Shown: piece by piece, positions 51,685 to 61,365 of the stretch | Position numbering within the stretch: position 1 is the stretch's first letter | Layout: each line of letters begins with the position of its first letter | Assembly: GCF_009857475.1 (NCBI RefSeq) | Contig: NZ_WWCJ01000006.1 | Span: 1 to 64,000, forward strand | Direction: 5' to 3' | Length of the DNA: 64,000 nucleotides | Origin: Pseudoduganella guangdongensis | GTDB taxonomy: Bacteria; Pseudomonadota; Gammaproteobacteria; Burkholderiales; Burkholderiaceae_D | Made by a program: the position numbers and the translations under genes | Notes under the pieces: model-generated | Told to the model about the DNA's origin: nothing | Seen by the model: the letters and a program-made list of their open reading frames with translations, nothing else | The model's database searches: none

Positions 51685-53244
51685 TTATTCTCCAGAATCC
51701 AGCGCCGGCAGTATAAATCGAAAGACCCCGTGCGCGGCAACTTCCGCCCACAAAGTGCCGCCGTGGGCCTCCACAATGGCGCGGCTCAGCACCAGGCCCA
51801 GGCCCATGCCACTCGCCTTGGTCGAGACGAAAGGCTCGAACAGGCGCGCCGCCGCCGCCTCCGACAAGCCCGCGCCGCTATCCTCCACGGTGAAGCGCAG
51901 CCTGCCGCCGACATTCTCCGCCACCACCGTGATGCTGCGCTGGCCGGCCGGTCGCGCGCGCACCGCATCCAGCGCATTGGCCAGCAGGTTGCGCAGCACC
52001 AGCTCGATCTGCAGGCGGTCCACCTGTACTGCCAGCGCCGGCGCCGGCGCCACCGTCAGCTGCACCCCATACTCATGGAACTGGGGCCGGAACTGCTGCA
52101 CGATACCCGCCAACAAAGCGCCCGCGCCCACCGTCTCCAGCTGCATGGCGCCGGTGCGGAAAAAGTCGCGCAGGCGCCGCACCACCTCCGCCGCGCGCGC
52201 CGACTCGTTGATCATCTGGCCGATCGCGTTCCGCAGCAGGTCGCCGGTTTCGCCGCGCGCCAGCAAATGCTCGCACGCCTTGCCGTACACCGCCAGCGCC
52301 GTCATCGGCTGGTTCAGTTCATGCGCCAGCGCCGCCGCCATCTCACCCGCCGCCGCCAGCCGCAAGGTCTGCTTCAACTCCTCCGCCACCTGGCGCCGCT
52401 CGTCCACCACGATGCCGATGAAAAAGCCCACCAGCGCCAGCACCGCATCCAGCAGCTGCAGCTCGGACACCGTGATGTTATCGGCCTGGTTGGCCTTGAC
52501 CAGGGTGACGATGGCCAGCTGCAGCACGAACACCACCAGCGCCGCGCCGTGCACGCCCTGGCGCGAAGCGGCCCAGATCAGCGGCAGGAACAGGAAATAG
52601 AAGTGCTTGAACTCGGACGTGACGATATAGCCGAACACCGCCCACAGCACAAAGATCGCCAGCGCCAGGTAGCCCAGCGTCTCCGGCTTCCAGGTCGCCG
52701 CGCGCAAGCGCGCCCGGCCCTCCGCCGTGGAAAGCTTGAGCAGCAGCGGCATGCTTACCACCACGCCGACCATATCGCCGAAGCCGAAACGCCAGACGGC
52801 GCGCAGCCAGTCCTGCCAGGGCACGAGCCCCAGCCAGGCCAGCAAGGAAATATGGAACAGCGCGTTCAGCATGGTGCCCGCCGCCACCAGCGCCAGCCAC
52901 TGGTAGAAGCTGCGGCGCGAGGTGAAGAGGGACGCCCCCTCCAGCACCCGGCGCAGCGTCTCGCCCAGCAAGCCGTAGGCGCAGGTCAGCCAGCCCGCCG
53001 TCAGCACGGTGCCCAGCGGTCCGCCGGGCATGCCGCGCACCAGCACATCGCCCGCCACCAGGGCCAGGAACCAGGGCAACGCCGCGCGCGGCCCGATCAC
53101 CAGCCAGAACACCAGGCCCAATGCCGTATCCGGATTCCACGGTGTGATGTTGAGCCCGTGCAGCGGCTCGACATAGCTCAACCAGTCAAACACCAGGTAG
53201 ACCAGTATAAAACCAGCTGAGGGCAATAAAGGTGGAAGTCGCAT
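51685..53244 (-). CDS. MASE1-like sensor histidine kinase (FixL/DctB type)
   Basis: This 519-residue inner-membrane kinase has an N-terminal MASE1-like domain of about eight TM helices (residues 1-280; 'ITPWNPDTALGLVFWLVIG', 'FGDMVGVVVSMPLLL'), a short coiled linker, a HisKA box 'ALAHELNQPMTALAVYGKA', an N-box 'LLANALDAVRA' and ATP lids 'DSGAGLSEAAAARLFEPF' and 'GMGLGLVLSRAIVEAHGG'. It is coupled to the response regulator. The MASE1 stimulus is unknown. An in-frame TTG at 53259 is an alternative start. Confidence 0.92.
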   Translation of the reverse strand: MRLPPLLPSAGFILVYLVFDWLSYVEPLHGLNITPWNPDTALGLVFWLVIGPRAALPWFLALVAGDVLVRGMPGGPLGTVLTAGWLTCAYGLLGETLRRVLEGASLFTSRRSFYQWLALVAAGTMLNALFHISLLAWLGLVPWQDWLRAVWRFGFGDMVGVVVSMPLLLKLSTAEGRARLRAATWKPETLGYLALAIFVLWAVFGYIVTSEFKHFYFLFLPLIWAASRQGVHGAALVVFVLQLAIVTLVKANQADNITVSELQLLDAVLALVGFFIGIVVDERRQVAEELKQTLRLAAAGEMAAALAHELNQPMTALAVYGKACEHLLARGETGDLLRNAIGQMINESARAAEVVRRLRDFFRTGAMQLETVGAGALLAGIVQQFRPQFHEYGVQLTVAPAPALAVQVDRLQIELVLRNLLANALDAVRARPAGQRSITVVAENVGGRLRFTVEDSGAGLSEAAAARLFEPFVSTKASGMGLGLVLSRAIVEAHGGTLWAEVAAHGVFRFILPALDSGE

Positions 53245-53434
53245 GGGAAAAATTCGCAACTAAGGGTTTTACCTATTGAAAACCTGTTAAGCAAGGGTGA
53301 CGCCAAGAGGCAACCAACATTGATTTACAGCAACACATACGAGGATCGCGTACGCAACCCTACAGTATTGCCGCACCAATCCGGTGCAATTAGCATTGTC
53401 GGATTGTAACGCACTGTTTCGAATTCATAACATC

Positions 53435-54337
53435 ATGTATCAGCACGCAATCACCCTGCGCTCCGGGCTGGAACCGAAATCACCGCTGTCCCGCCTCACG
53501 GCAGGGCTGAAGCTGCACATGCGCGCCCTGGGCGCACCGCGCCTGACGCGCGACTGGCTCGACCTGCTCAACTCGCACGCCGCCCTGCGCCAGCTGGCGG
53601 CGCTGCAGCCGCGCCTGATCCACAAGATTTATCGCCCTTGGCTCAGCAAGCGCTACTGCCAGCACGGCCGCCTGGCAGCGCTGGCCGACCACTACCGTTT
53701 CATTGTCCAGCACGGCCTGGGCGAAGCCACGGTGCAAGCGGCGCGCCACGGGCTCGAGCTTGCCAGTTTCACGGGAAAATCGGGCGCCCACTATACCATC
53801 GAACTACGCGCCGTCGTGCCGATGGAAAGGGAGGGTGAACTGGTGCTGCAGCTGCTGTGCCAGGGCGCCCTGGTGTACGCACTGGCCTTCTCCTTCCTGC
53901 ACGAAGGCACGGCGCGCCAGATCGGCATCGGCTGCGTACAAGGCCCGCAGTGCGGCGGCGGCCTGGAGCTGGGGCGCGAAGCGACGCGCGACCTGCACGG
54001 CCTGCGCCCGAAGAACCTGCTGCTCAAACTGGTCAGCCAGCTCGGCCACGCCTGGGGCTGCGAGCGCCTGGTTCTGGTCGGCAACAGCAACCGCGCCGTG
54101 TGCGGCAAATCGATCCGCAAAGGCAAGGTCAAAGCCTGCTACGACAGCCTGTGGCAGGAGCTGGGCGCCGCCAGCCGTCCCGACGGCGACTGGCAACTGC
54201 CGTGCGCGCCCCTGCAAGCGCCGGACATGGAAGAAATTCCATCGAAGAAACGAGCAGAAGTCCGCCGCCGCCACGATTTGATGACCCAGGTCAATCTTTC
54301 GGTGCTGGCGAAAATGGTGCCTGTAAAAGTGGCATAA
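53435..54337 (+). CDS. VirK/YbjX (DUF535) family protein
   Basis: This 300-residue cytoplasmic protein matches the VirK/YbjX family: 'IHKIYRPWLSKRYCQHGRLAALADHY', here in shorter segments, then 'LVLQLLCQGALVYALAFSF', 'IGIGCVQGPQCGG' and 'LRPKNLLLKLVSQLGHAWG'. Family members are linked to envelope stress and virulence in enterobacteria, but the mechanism is unknown. The ATG at 53435 is preferred; an in-frame GTG at 53384 is possible. It is divergent from the kinase gene. Confidence 0.88.
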   Translation: MYQHAITLRSGLEPKSPLSRLTAGLKLHMRALGAPRLTRDWLDLLNSHAALRQLAALQPRLIHKIYRPWLSKRYCQHGRLAALADHYRFIVQHGLGEATVQAARHGLELASFTGKSGAHYTIELRAVVPMEREGELVLQLLCQGALVYALAFSFLHEGTARQIGIGCVQGPQCGGGLELGREATRDLHGLRPKNLLLKLVSQLGHAWGCERLVLVGNSNRAVCGKSIRKGKVKACYDSLWQELGAASRPDGDWQLPCAPLQAPDMEEIPSKKRAEVRRRHDLMTQVNLSVLAKMVPVKVA

Positions 54338-54398
54338 GCGGGTGTAGAATCAAAGCGTTACGCCAGCCCGTGCGTAGGACAATTGAAGGGAGATGAAG

Positions 54399-54632
54399 AT
54401 GCGCCTGGATATCTATCGTCGTGCCGAACACAACGGCATTTTTTCCTACCTTGCCGTTCCCGAAGGCAAACCCATCCCGCAAGAAGCCATCAACACCGAC
54501 TGGCTGCCCGCCGAGCAATCACTGGAAGTCGAAGATGATGTGCAAGCCCTGCCCGCCTACCACATCGACAAGCTGATCCAGCAAATGGGCAGCAAAGGCT
54601 ACGCCATCACCGGCCTCAAAGACATGCAGTAA
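54399..54632 (+). CDS. DUF6139-like small protein
   Basis: This 77-residue protein reads 'MRLDIYRRAEHNGIFSYLAV' then 'PEGKPIPQEAINTDWLPAEQ'. The IYRR...YLAVPEGK...NTDW pattern is common in small betaproteobacterial proteins of unknown function (DUF6139). The ATG at 54399 sits seven bases from GGGAG; the ATG at 54393 is too close to it. Its stop abuts a terminator hairpin. No TM or signal sequence is present. Confidence 0.8.
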   Translation: MRLDIYRRAEHNGIFSYLAVPEGKPIPQEAINTDWLPAEQSLEVEDDVQALPAYHIDKLIQQMGSKGYAITGLKDMQ

Positions 54633-54657
54633 AAAATGGGGACGTACCCCATTTTTT
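54631..54657. terminator. Bidirectional terminator hairpin
   Basis: A perfect 11-bp stem (AAAAAATGGGG and its complement) with the loop ACGTA has T-runs in both directions. It overlaps the last base pairs of the DUF6139-like stop and ends just before the KTSC-gene stop on the other strand, so it serves both convergent genes. Confidence 0.85.
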
Positions 54658-54658
54658 C

Positions 54659-54925
54659 TTAGTCCCCGAACAGGTCGTCGAGCCCGGCGGGCCGGGTGCC
54701 CGTTTGCGGCTTGGTGCGCCCTTTGCGGCCGGTGAATTCTTCTTCGATGTTGTCGCGGTAGAAGCTCCACGCGCTACCGGTGCTGGAAAAGCGCTGCCAG
54801 ATGTCGCGGCTGACGTTGTCGTAGTCGATGGCGCTGCCGTCATCGAATTCGACGCGCAACACGCGCGCGCGTTCGTCGTAGCCGATCGCGCGCAGCTTGC
54901 CTGCGTTGATGCGCTTCATGTCCAT
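54659..54925 (-). CDS. KTSC-domain protein
   Basis: This 88-residue protein reads 'LRAIGYDERARVLRVEFDDG' with 'YDNVSRDIWQRFSSTGSAWSFY', the KTSC fold named after a Lys-tRNA synthetase-associated domain. It lies 3 bp after the SGNH-like gene on the same strand, with a GAGGAGGGT ribosome site. The tail 'KGRTKPQTGTRPAGLDDLFGD' is disordered. The function is unknown; KTSC domains are thought to bind nucleic acid or ribosomes. Its coexpression with an acetylation pair is unexpected. Confidence 0.8.
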   Translation of the reverse strand: MDMKRINAGKLRAIGYDERARVLRVEFDDGSAIDYDNVSRDIWQRFSSTGSAWSFYRDNIEEEFTGRKGRTKPQTGTRPAGLDDLFGD

Positions 54926-54928
54926 GCC

Positions 54929-56146
54929 CTACCCTCCTCGTTGCTGTTGTTGCCGGCTGGCGCGCGCCACCATTTCCTGCGCTTCCGCGAACAGGCCGGG
55001 CTGACTGGCCAGGCATTGCGCGCGCTCGGCGGCGATGCGCTGGCGATTCAGTTCCGCACTCTGCGCGGTCAGCTCCATGCCGAAGCCAGTGGCAGGTGTC
55101 GACGCCAGCATGCGGCGCAGCATCTCTTCGCCCAAGGCCGGTTTCTGGTGCCCGGCCTCCCAGTACCAGCGCGTGCTGCCGCCCTTGCCCGGCGGCGGAA
55201 TCGGCTCGCAATTGAATTCGCCAAAGCCGCTGAAATCGTGCACCGCGATCCGCGCTTGCGGATGGCGCGCGCGCGCCGCTTCGGCCTCCTGCTGCAGGAT
55301 GGACTTCCATTCCTCGAACAGCGGCCAGACGCCGCTTGCTTCGTACATGGCCAGCAGCTGCGCGTGGTAAGCATACACCAGCAGATGCACCTCCGCGCCC
55401 GGATTATCGCCGGCCGCCACGTCCAACAAAGCACGAATGCTCTTGCGCGCGCCCTCGCGGTCCAGGCCATATGGCGCGCGCTGCACCAGCATGGCGGCGC
55501 CCTCCTCCGCGCGCTGGCGGAAAATCTTGTAGTAACCGTCGTTGCGCACAAAACCCGCGTACTCATGCAGCGGATTCAAGCCGCGCGGCGTCATGGTTTC
55601 CGCCTCGCCGTTGCCCTGCATGGCCAGAGTGGCGGCAGCGGCGCGCACAGCGCCGAGCGAGAACACCGTCTCGAAGCGCCAGCGCCAGGCCGCCGCCGGC
55701 ATCGGGGGCGCATTCCACACGCCGGCGCGCTCGCCAGGGCGCAGCAGGGAATCATGAAAATCAACGCCCGCCACCACGCGCGCCGGCCGCACGCCGCCGC
55801 TGCGCAAATACGCCAGTTGCCCGACCGCCACCGAGGTGCCCGTGCCCGCCAGTCCAAGGTTATACGCGCTGCCGCCGAACTGCGGGCTGGCCGGGTCGAA
55901 GCCCACTTCCACCCGCGAATTCCCGACCAGGAACTGGTTGGCCTGCACGCGCTGCGCGCGGGCCAGCTTGATCTCATTGCGGAAGTAGTACGGAACCGGC
56001 TTTTTGGCGTTGAGGCCGGGCGCGTTCACGATGCCGAACAAGTCGTAAGGATCGGCCAGCACGACCAGGGCCGTCACCAGGCCGACACCCGCCAGCATGG
56101 TCTGCGCCAGTGTGCGCAAGTAGCTGCGATGCGAAATAGTAGCCAT
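54929..56146 (-). CDS. AlgJ/AlgX-like SGNH protein, partner of MBOAT acyltransferase
   Basis: This 405-residue protein has an N-terminal TM/signal anchor (about 12-32) and a 'FLVGNSRVEVGF' segment matching the GxS block of AlgX/AlgJ-type SGNH hydrolases, then 'VVAGVDFHDSLLRP' and 'VHLLVYAYHAQLL' with a possible catalytic His. It begins 2 bp after the MBOAT stop. AlgI-AlgJ pairs acetylate periplasmic polysaccharides. Which glycan is modified here is unknown. Confidence 0.8.
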   Translation of the reverse strand: MATISHRSYLRTLAQTMLAGVGLVTALVVLADPYDLFGIVNAPGLNAKKPVPYYFRNEIKLARAQRVQANQFLVGNSRVEVGFDPASPQFGGSAYNLGLAGTGTSVAVGQLAYLRSGGVRPARVVAGVDFHDSLLRPGERAGVWNAPPMPAAAWRWRFETVFSLGAVRAAAATLAMQGNGEAETMTPRGLNPLHEYAGFVRNDGYYKIFRQRAEEGAAMLVQRAPYGLDREGARKSIRALLDVAAGDNPGAEVHLLVYAYHAQLLAMYEASGVWPLFEEWKSILQQEAEAARARHPQARIAVHDFSGFGEFNCEPIPPPGKGGSTRWYWEAGHQKPALGEEMLRRMLASTPATGFGMELTAQSAELNRQRIAAERAQCLASQPGLFAEAQEMVARASRQQQQRGG

Positions 56147-56148
56147 GA

Positions 56149-57669
56149 TCAGAACTGGAAGTAGAGGAATTCGCTAGGGCGCGCCAGCGCCAGCAAGCAC
56201 AGGACGGCGAGCAGGCCGCTTGCCAGCGCGCTGCCTTGCGACGGCAACCAGGACAGACGCGCCGGCGCGGCGCTGCCATCGTGATCGAGGGCCGGCGCAA
56301 AGCGGTGCATGATCTGCTGCGTGTTCGGCATCAGGAAGGCCACCAGCGCCGCCAGCGTCACCCAGCCCCAGGTCTCCACGAACTGCGAGCCGCCGCCCAG
56401 CGACCAGGTCACGCCCAGCTGCTGCAGCGTGGCCTGCAAGCCGCCCAGGCGCACGCCGATCGCATCCGGCAGCGACACCCCGTTCTGGCCCAGCATACCG
56501 GCCACGATGCGCAGCGCCGACGGCAGGTCGGCCGCGCGGAAGAAGACCCAGGCAAAGACCACGGCGACAAAGGTCAGCGCCCACGCCGCCAGGCACCCGA
56601 TCCGGCTGCCGCCCCGCCACCCCAGGCGCGCCCGCGCCGCCTGCCACAGGTGCGCCAGCACCAGGTACAGGCCATGCAAAGTGCCCCACACGACAAAGTT
56701 CCAGCTCGCCCCATGCCACAAGCCGCCCAGCACCATGGTCAGCATCAGGTTGATCTTGGCGCGCAGCTTGCCGCGCCGGTTGCCGCCCAGCGGGATGTAC
56801 AGGTAATCGCGCAGGAAGCGCGACAACGTCATATGCCAGCGCCGCCAGAACTCCACGATGTTCAGCGCCTTATACGGCGAGTTGAAGTTCAGCGGCAGGT
56901 TCACGCCGAACATGCGCGACAAGCCGATCGCCATATCCGAGTAGCCGGAAAAGTCGAAATACAGCTGGAAGGTATAGGCCAGCACCCCGCCCCACGCCGC
57001 CAGCAAGGTCGGCTCGCCCGGCGCATTGAACAGCACATTGGCGTAGGGAGCGAGCGAATCGGCCAGCAGGATCTTCTTGGCCAGGCCGATGATGAAGATG
57101 GTCGCCCCCACCGAGAAATTCTCCGCGCGCGGCACCGCGTTCCGCGGATCGGCGAACTGCGGCATCATCTCCTTATGGTGCAGCACCGGCCCCGCCACCA
57201 GGTGCGGGAAGTAGGTCACGAACAGCAGGTAATGGACAAAGCGCCCCTCCTGCACAAAGCCGCGCGCCGTATCGACCAGGAAGGCGATCTGGGTAAAGGT
57301 AAAGAAGGAAATTCCGATCGGCAGCACCACCTGCAGCATGACGGACTGCTCGCCGGTCAGGCTGGTGTAGAAGAAATTAGCGTACTTGTAGTAGCCCAGC
57401 AGCAGCAGGTTGGCCGCAATCGCGCCGCCCAGCCACCAGTGGCGCGCCCGCCCCTGCGCAGCCCGGATCGCCTGCGCGCAGCCGTAGTTGGCCGTGATGG
57501 ACGCCAGCAGCAGCGGCACATAGCGCAGGTCCCACCAGCCGTAGAAAAACAGCGACGCCAGCGCCAGCCAGGCGATGCCCCAGGCCGGCTCGCGCCGCGC
57601 CAGCCAGAAGTAGCCAAGCAGGGTGACTGGCAGGAACGCCAGCAGAAAACTGAAAGAGTTGAACAACAT
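56149..57669 (-). CDS. MBOAT-family O-acyltransferase (AlgI-like)
   Basis: This 506-residue inner-membrane protein carries acetyl groups across the membrane for O-acetylation. It starts 'MLFNSFSFLLAFLPVTLLGY' and has 'YGWWDLRYVPLLLASI', 'GISFFTFTQIAFLVDTARG', 'FPHLVAGPVLHH', 'FDFSGYSDMAIGLSRMFGV', 'FWRRWHMTLSRFLRDYLYIP' and the catalytic His in 'GLWHGASWNFVVWG'. Length and order are those of AlgI/PatA. It heads the three-gene set with the SGNH-like and KTSC genes. Confidence 0.95.
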   Translation of the reverse strand: MLFNSFSFLLAFLPVTLLGYFWLARREPAWGIAWLALASLFFYGWWDLRYVPLLLASITANYGCAQAIRAAQGRARHWWLGGAIAANLLLLGYYKYANFFYTSLTGEQSVMLQVVLPIGISFFTFTQIAFLVDTARGFVQEGRFVHYLLFVTYFPHLVAGPVLHHKEMMPQFADPRNAVPRAENFSVGATIFIIGLAKKILLADSLAPYANVLFNAPGEPTLLAAWGGVLAYTFQLYFDFSGYSDMAIGLSRMFGVNLPLNFNSPYKALNIVEFWRRWHMTLSRFLRDYLYIPLGGNRRGKLRAKINLMLTMVLGGLWHGASWNFVVWGTLHGLYLVLAHLWQAARARLGWRGGSRIGCLAAWALTFVAVVFAWVFFRAADLPSALRIVAGMLGQNGVSLPDAIGVRLGGLQATLQQLGVTWSLGGGSQFVETWGWVTLAALVAFLMPNTQQIMHRFAPALDHDGSAAPARLSWLPSQGSALASGLLAVLCLLALARPSEFLYFQF

Positions 57670-57768
57670 ATTCAGGAGAAGCCGAGCGGGAAACGCCCGA
57701 TTCTAACCCGATTATGTTGGAACAATGTTAACGATTTCGCACACTACCGCCGAGACCGGGGGCTGTTT

Positions 57769-60700
57769 TCAGTATTCGATGGCGACTTCCTGGGCGCCCA
57801 GGCCTTGTTCGAGGGCAAGCTTTAGCTCGTCGGAAGGGGCAACGCGCCAGTTGTCGCCCAGTTGCAGCACGCAGTCGATGCCTTGCGGCTGCACCCGCAG
57901 CGAGACCGGCAGGCCGTATTCGTCGCGGTGCGGGCCGAGCACTTCGGCCAGCTTGGCGGACGGCACGGCCTTGGGCAGCGCCATGCCGATCTGGCGTCCG
58001 AACTGGATGCGCGCGGCGGTGATGTTGTACACCTTTTCGGCGGAGATGCGCAGGCCGCCCGAGAAGCGGTCTTCAGACACCTTGCCGGTCACGCACAGGA
58101 ATTCGTCTTCCTTGAACATATGCTTGTTCGGTTCGAAGACTTCGTTGTAGACGGTGACCTCCACCACGGCGGTCTTGTCGTCCAGCGTGACGATCAGCAG
58201 TTTGCCGCGCTGGGTCATCTGGGTGCGGATGCCGGACACCACGCCGCACATCATGCGCGGTTCGCGCGACGGTTCGAGCTCGGACAGCTTGGTGCGGGCG
58301 AAGCGGCGCGCTTCGACGGCATAGGAGTCGAACATATGGCCGGACAGGTAGTAGCCCAGCGCGATCTTCTCTTCCGCCAGCTTTTCGCGGTCGGTCCACG
58401 GCAGCGCGCTCACGTAGTCGGGCGGCGCCACCAGGTCGGAATCGTCGCCGCCGAACAGGCTGACCTGGTTGGCGGATTTGGCTTCCTGGTCGGCGTACTC
58501 CATGGCGAAGCTGACGGAGGCGAACAGCACCGCGCGGTCCACGCCAAATTCGTCGAACGCGCCGGCACGGATCAAGGCTTCGATGGTGCGACGGTTCATC
58601 TGCTTCTTGTCCACGCGCCGGCAGAAGTCGAACAGGCTGGTGAACGGGCCGCCTGCGGTGCGCGCGGCGATGATCGCTTCGATCGCATTCTGGCCGGCGC
58701 CTTTCACGCCGCCCAGGCCGTAGCGGATCCTGGTGGCTTTCTTGCCAGGCTCGCCGTCCGGGCGGAAGTGGTAGGCGGATTTATTAACGTCCGGCGGCAG
58801 GATGGTCAGGCCGCAGACGTCGATCGAGTCCTCCACCAGGATCTTCACCTTCTCCGTGTCGTCCATGGCCAGCGACATGTTGGCTGCCATGAACGCTGCG
58901 GTGTGGTGGTGCTTGAGATAGGCGGTGTGGTACGACAGCAGCGCATACGCGGCCGCGTGCGATTTATTGAAGCCGTAGCCCGCGAACTTCTCCATCAAGT
59001 CGAAGATCTCGTCGGCTTTTTCCACCGTCAGGCCGCCCTCTTGCGCGCCCTTGCGGAAGATCTCGCGGTGCTCCGCCATCTCCTCGGCTTTTTTCTTACC
59101 CATCGCACGGCGCAGCATGTCCGCGCCGCCCAGCGAGTAGCCGCCGATGATCTGCGCCATCTGCATAACCTGTTCCTGGTAAACCATGATGCCGTAGGTT
59201 TCGGACAGGATGCCCTCGGTGCGCGGATCGGGGTAGTCGAACTTTTCGCCGTGCTTACGTTTGCAGAAGTCCGGGATCAGGTCCATCGGGCCCGGACGGT
59301 ACAGCGCCACCAGCGCGATAATGTCTTCGAAGCGGTCGGGACGCGCGTCTTTCAGCATGCCCTGCATGCCGCGCGATTCAAGCTGGAACACGGCGACGGT
59401 CTTCGCCTTGGTCAGCAGCTCGTAGGTCGGGCGGTCGTTCAGCGGCAGCTTGGCCAGGTCGAAGTCGCCCAGCGAGGGATCAAGGTCCTTGATGTAGTTG
59501 ACCGCGCGGTCCAGGATGGTAAGCGTGGTCAGACCCAAGAAGTCGAACTTCACCAGGCCGATGGCCTCCACGTCGTCCTTGTCGAACTGCGACACCACGC
59601 CCGAATCGCCGGACTGGGTGTACAGCGGGCAGAAGTCGGTCAGCTTGCCGGGCGCGATCAGCACGCCGCCGGCGTGCATGCCGATGTTACGGGTGATGCC
59701 TTCCACCTGCTGCGCCAGGTCGAGCAGCTGGCGCACTTCCTCTTCGTTTTCCTGGCGCTCTTTCAGCAGCGGTTCTTCTTCAATCGCCTCCGCGATCGAG
59801 ACCGGCTTGCCCGGCTTGAACGGGATCAGCTTGGACACGCCGTCGCAGAACATATAACCGAAGTCCATCACGCGGCCCACGTCGCGGATCGCGCCTTTCG
59901 CCGCCATGGTACCGAAGGTGGCGATCTGCGACACCGCCTCGCGCCCGTACAGGTCCTTTACGTGCTGGATCACCAGCTCGCGCTTCTCCTGGCAGAAGTC
60001 AATATCGAAGTCGGGCATCGATACGCGTTCAGGGTTCAGGAAACGCTCAAACAGCAGGTTGTATTTCAGCGGGTCCAGATCGGTAATCTTCAGCGCATAC
60101 GCCACCAGCGAGCCCGCGCCGGAACCACGGCCCGGCCCAATCGGCACGCCGTTGTTCTTGCCCCACTGGATAAACTCCGCAACGATCAGGAAGTAGCCCG
60201 GGAACTTCATCTTGATGATGGTGTCGTTCTCGAACTTCAGGCGCGCCTCGTAGCGCGGGCGTTCCTTCTCGCGCTTCTCCGGATCGGGGAACAGCTGGAT
60301 CAAACGCTCTTCCAGGCCCTTGGTGGTTTCCGCGACCAGGAACTCGTCGATGGTCATGCCCGGCGTCGGGAAGTTCGGCAGCTGCGGCTTGCCCAGCACC
60401 AGCGACAGGTTGCAGCGCTTGGCGATTTCCACCGAGTTTTGCAGCGCGGCCGGCAGGTCGTGGAACAGCTCCGCCATCTCGGCCTGCGTCAGGAAGCGCA
60501 TTTGCTCGTTGAAGCGCTTGACGCGCTTGGCGTTGGCCAGCATCTCGCCTTCCGCGATACAGACGCGCGCCTCGTGCGCGATGTACTCTTCCTTCGACAG
60601 GAACTGCACCGGATGCGTCGCCACCACCGGCAGGCCAAGCTTGGCCGCCAGCGCCACCGACTGGCGCACCTGTACTTCCTGGTTGGCCTGGCCGGCGCGC

Positions 60701-61305
60701 TGGATCTCGACGTAGAAATGCCCGTTCGGGAAAATCTCGGCCCACTTGCGCGCATTGGCCTCGGCCAAATCCAGGTTGCCGTTCTCGATCGCCTGGCCGA
60801 TGTCGCCGAAATGGGCGCCAGACAGGGCGATCAGGCAGTTGCGCGGGTCTTCGCCCGGCAGCAGCGGGTATTCCTTGTTCGGCAGGTCGCGCAGCCACTC
60901 GGTGCGGATCTCGGCGCGGCCCTTCCACTGGTTGTTCAGCCACGCTTCCGACAGCAGCTCGCACAGCTGCAGGTAGCCCATGCGGTTTTTCGCATACAGC
61001 ATGATGCGGTGCGGCTTGTCGCGGTTTTCGTCGTTGGTGATCCAGGCGTCGACGCCGACGATTGGCTTGATGCCCTTGCCGCGCGCCGCCTTGTAGAAGC
61101 GCACCATGGCGAACATATTGGCCAGGTCGGTGATGGCGATCGCGCCCTGCCCGTCCTTGACCGCCTTCTTGATCATGTCGTCATAGCGCACCAGGCCGTC
61201 GACAATCGAATATTCCGTGTGTACGCGCAGGTGCACGAATTGCGGTCCCACGGGCGCTGCGGCTGGCGCGGCGTCTACTGGCTGGTCGATTGTTTCAATG
61301 CTCAT
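57769..61305 (-). CDS. dnaE: DNA polymerase III alpha subunit
   Basis: This 1178-residue replicative polymerase catalytic subunit has an N-terminal PHP domain ('FVHLRVHTEYSIVDGLVR', 'AITDLANMF'), catalytic aspartates in 'MPDFDIDFCQEKR', 'GMHAGGVLIAPGKL', 'YQEQVMQMAQIIGGYSLGGA', helix-hairpin-helix ('IRYGLGGVKGAGQNAIEAII') and an OB-fold near residue 1000. The length matches E. coli DnaE (1160) rather than DnaE2. It is followed on the same strand by the MBOAT gene after 99 bp. Confidence 0.98.
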   Translation of the reverse strand: MSIETIDQPVDAAPAAAPVGPQFVHLRVHTEYSIVDGLVRYDDMIKKAVKDGQGAIAITDLANMFAMVRFYKAARGKGIKPIVGVDAWITNDENRDKPHRIMLYAKNRMGYLQLCELLSEAWLNNQWKGRAEIRTEWLRDLPNKEYPLLPGEDPRNCLIALSGAHFGDIGQAIENGNLDLAEANARKWAEIFPNGHFYVEIQRAGQANQEVQVRQSVALAAKLGLPVVATHPVQFLSKEEYIAHEARVCIAEGEMLANAKRVKRFNEQMRFLTQAEMAELFHDLPAALQNSVEIAKRCNLSLVLGKPQLPNFPTPGMTIDEFLVAETTKGLEERLIQLFPDPEKREKERPRYEARLKFENDTIIKMKFPGYFLIVAEFIQWGKNNGVPIGPGRGSGAGSLVAYALKITDLDPLKYNLLFERFLNPERVSMPDFDIDFCQEKRELVIQHVKDLYGREAVSQIATFGTMAAKGAIRDVGRVMDFGYMFCDGVSKLIPFKPGKPVSIAEAIEEEPLLKERQENEEEVRQLLDLAQQVEGITRNIGMHAGGVLIAPGKLTDFCPLYTQSGDSGVVSQFDKDDVEAIGLVKFDFLGLTTLTILDRAVNYIKDLDPSLGDFDLAKLPLNDRPTYELLTKAKTVAVFQLESRGMQGMLKDARPDRFEDIIALVALYRPGPMDLIPDFCKRKHGEKFDYPDPRTEGILSETYGIMVYQEQVMQMAQIIGGYSLGGADMLRRAMGKKKAEEMAEHREIFRKGAQEGGLTVEKADEIFDLMEKFAGYGFNKSHAAAYALLSYHTAYLKHHHTAAFMAANMSLAMDDTEKVKILVEDSIDVCGLTILPPDVNKSAYHFRPDGEPGKKATRIRYGLGGVKGAGQNAIEAIIAARTAGGPFTSLFDFCRRVDKKQMNRRTIEALIRAGAFDEFGVDRAVLFASVSFAMEYADQEAKSANQVSLFGGDDSDLVAPPDYVSALPWTDREKLAEEKIALGYYLSGHMFDSYAVEARRFARTKLSELEPSREPRMMCGVVSGIRTQMTQRGKLLIVTLDDKTAVVEVTVYNEVFEPNKHMFKEDEFLCVTGKVSEDRFSGGLRISAEKVYNITAARIQFGRQIGMALPKAVPSAKLAEVLGPHRDEYGLPVSLRVQPQGIDCVLQLGDNWRVAPSDELKLALEQGLGAQEVAIEY

Positions 61306-61365
61306 GTGGCGGGCGGTCTTCTAGTCGGATATCCCGCTATTTTACCGCCTGAGCTCAGGCAACTG

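Noticed and set aside
54631-54657. GGGGACGTACCCC hairpin as a mobile repeat
   Set aside because: The size, T-runs and position between convergent stops are fully explained by a bidirectional terminator; repetition in the genome cannot be checked here.
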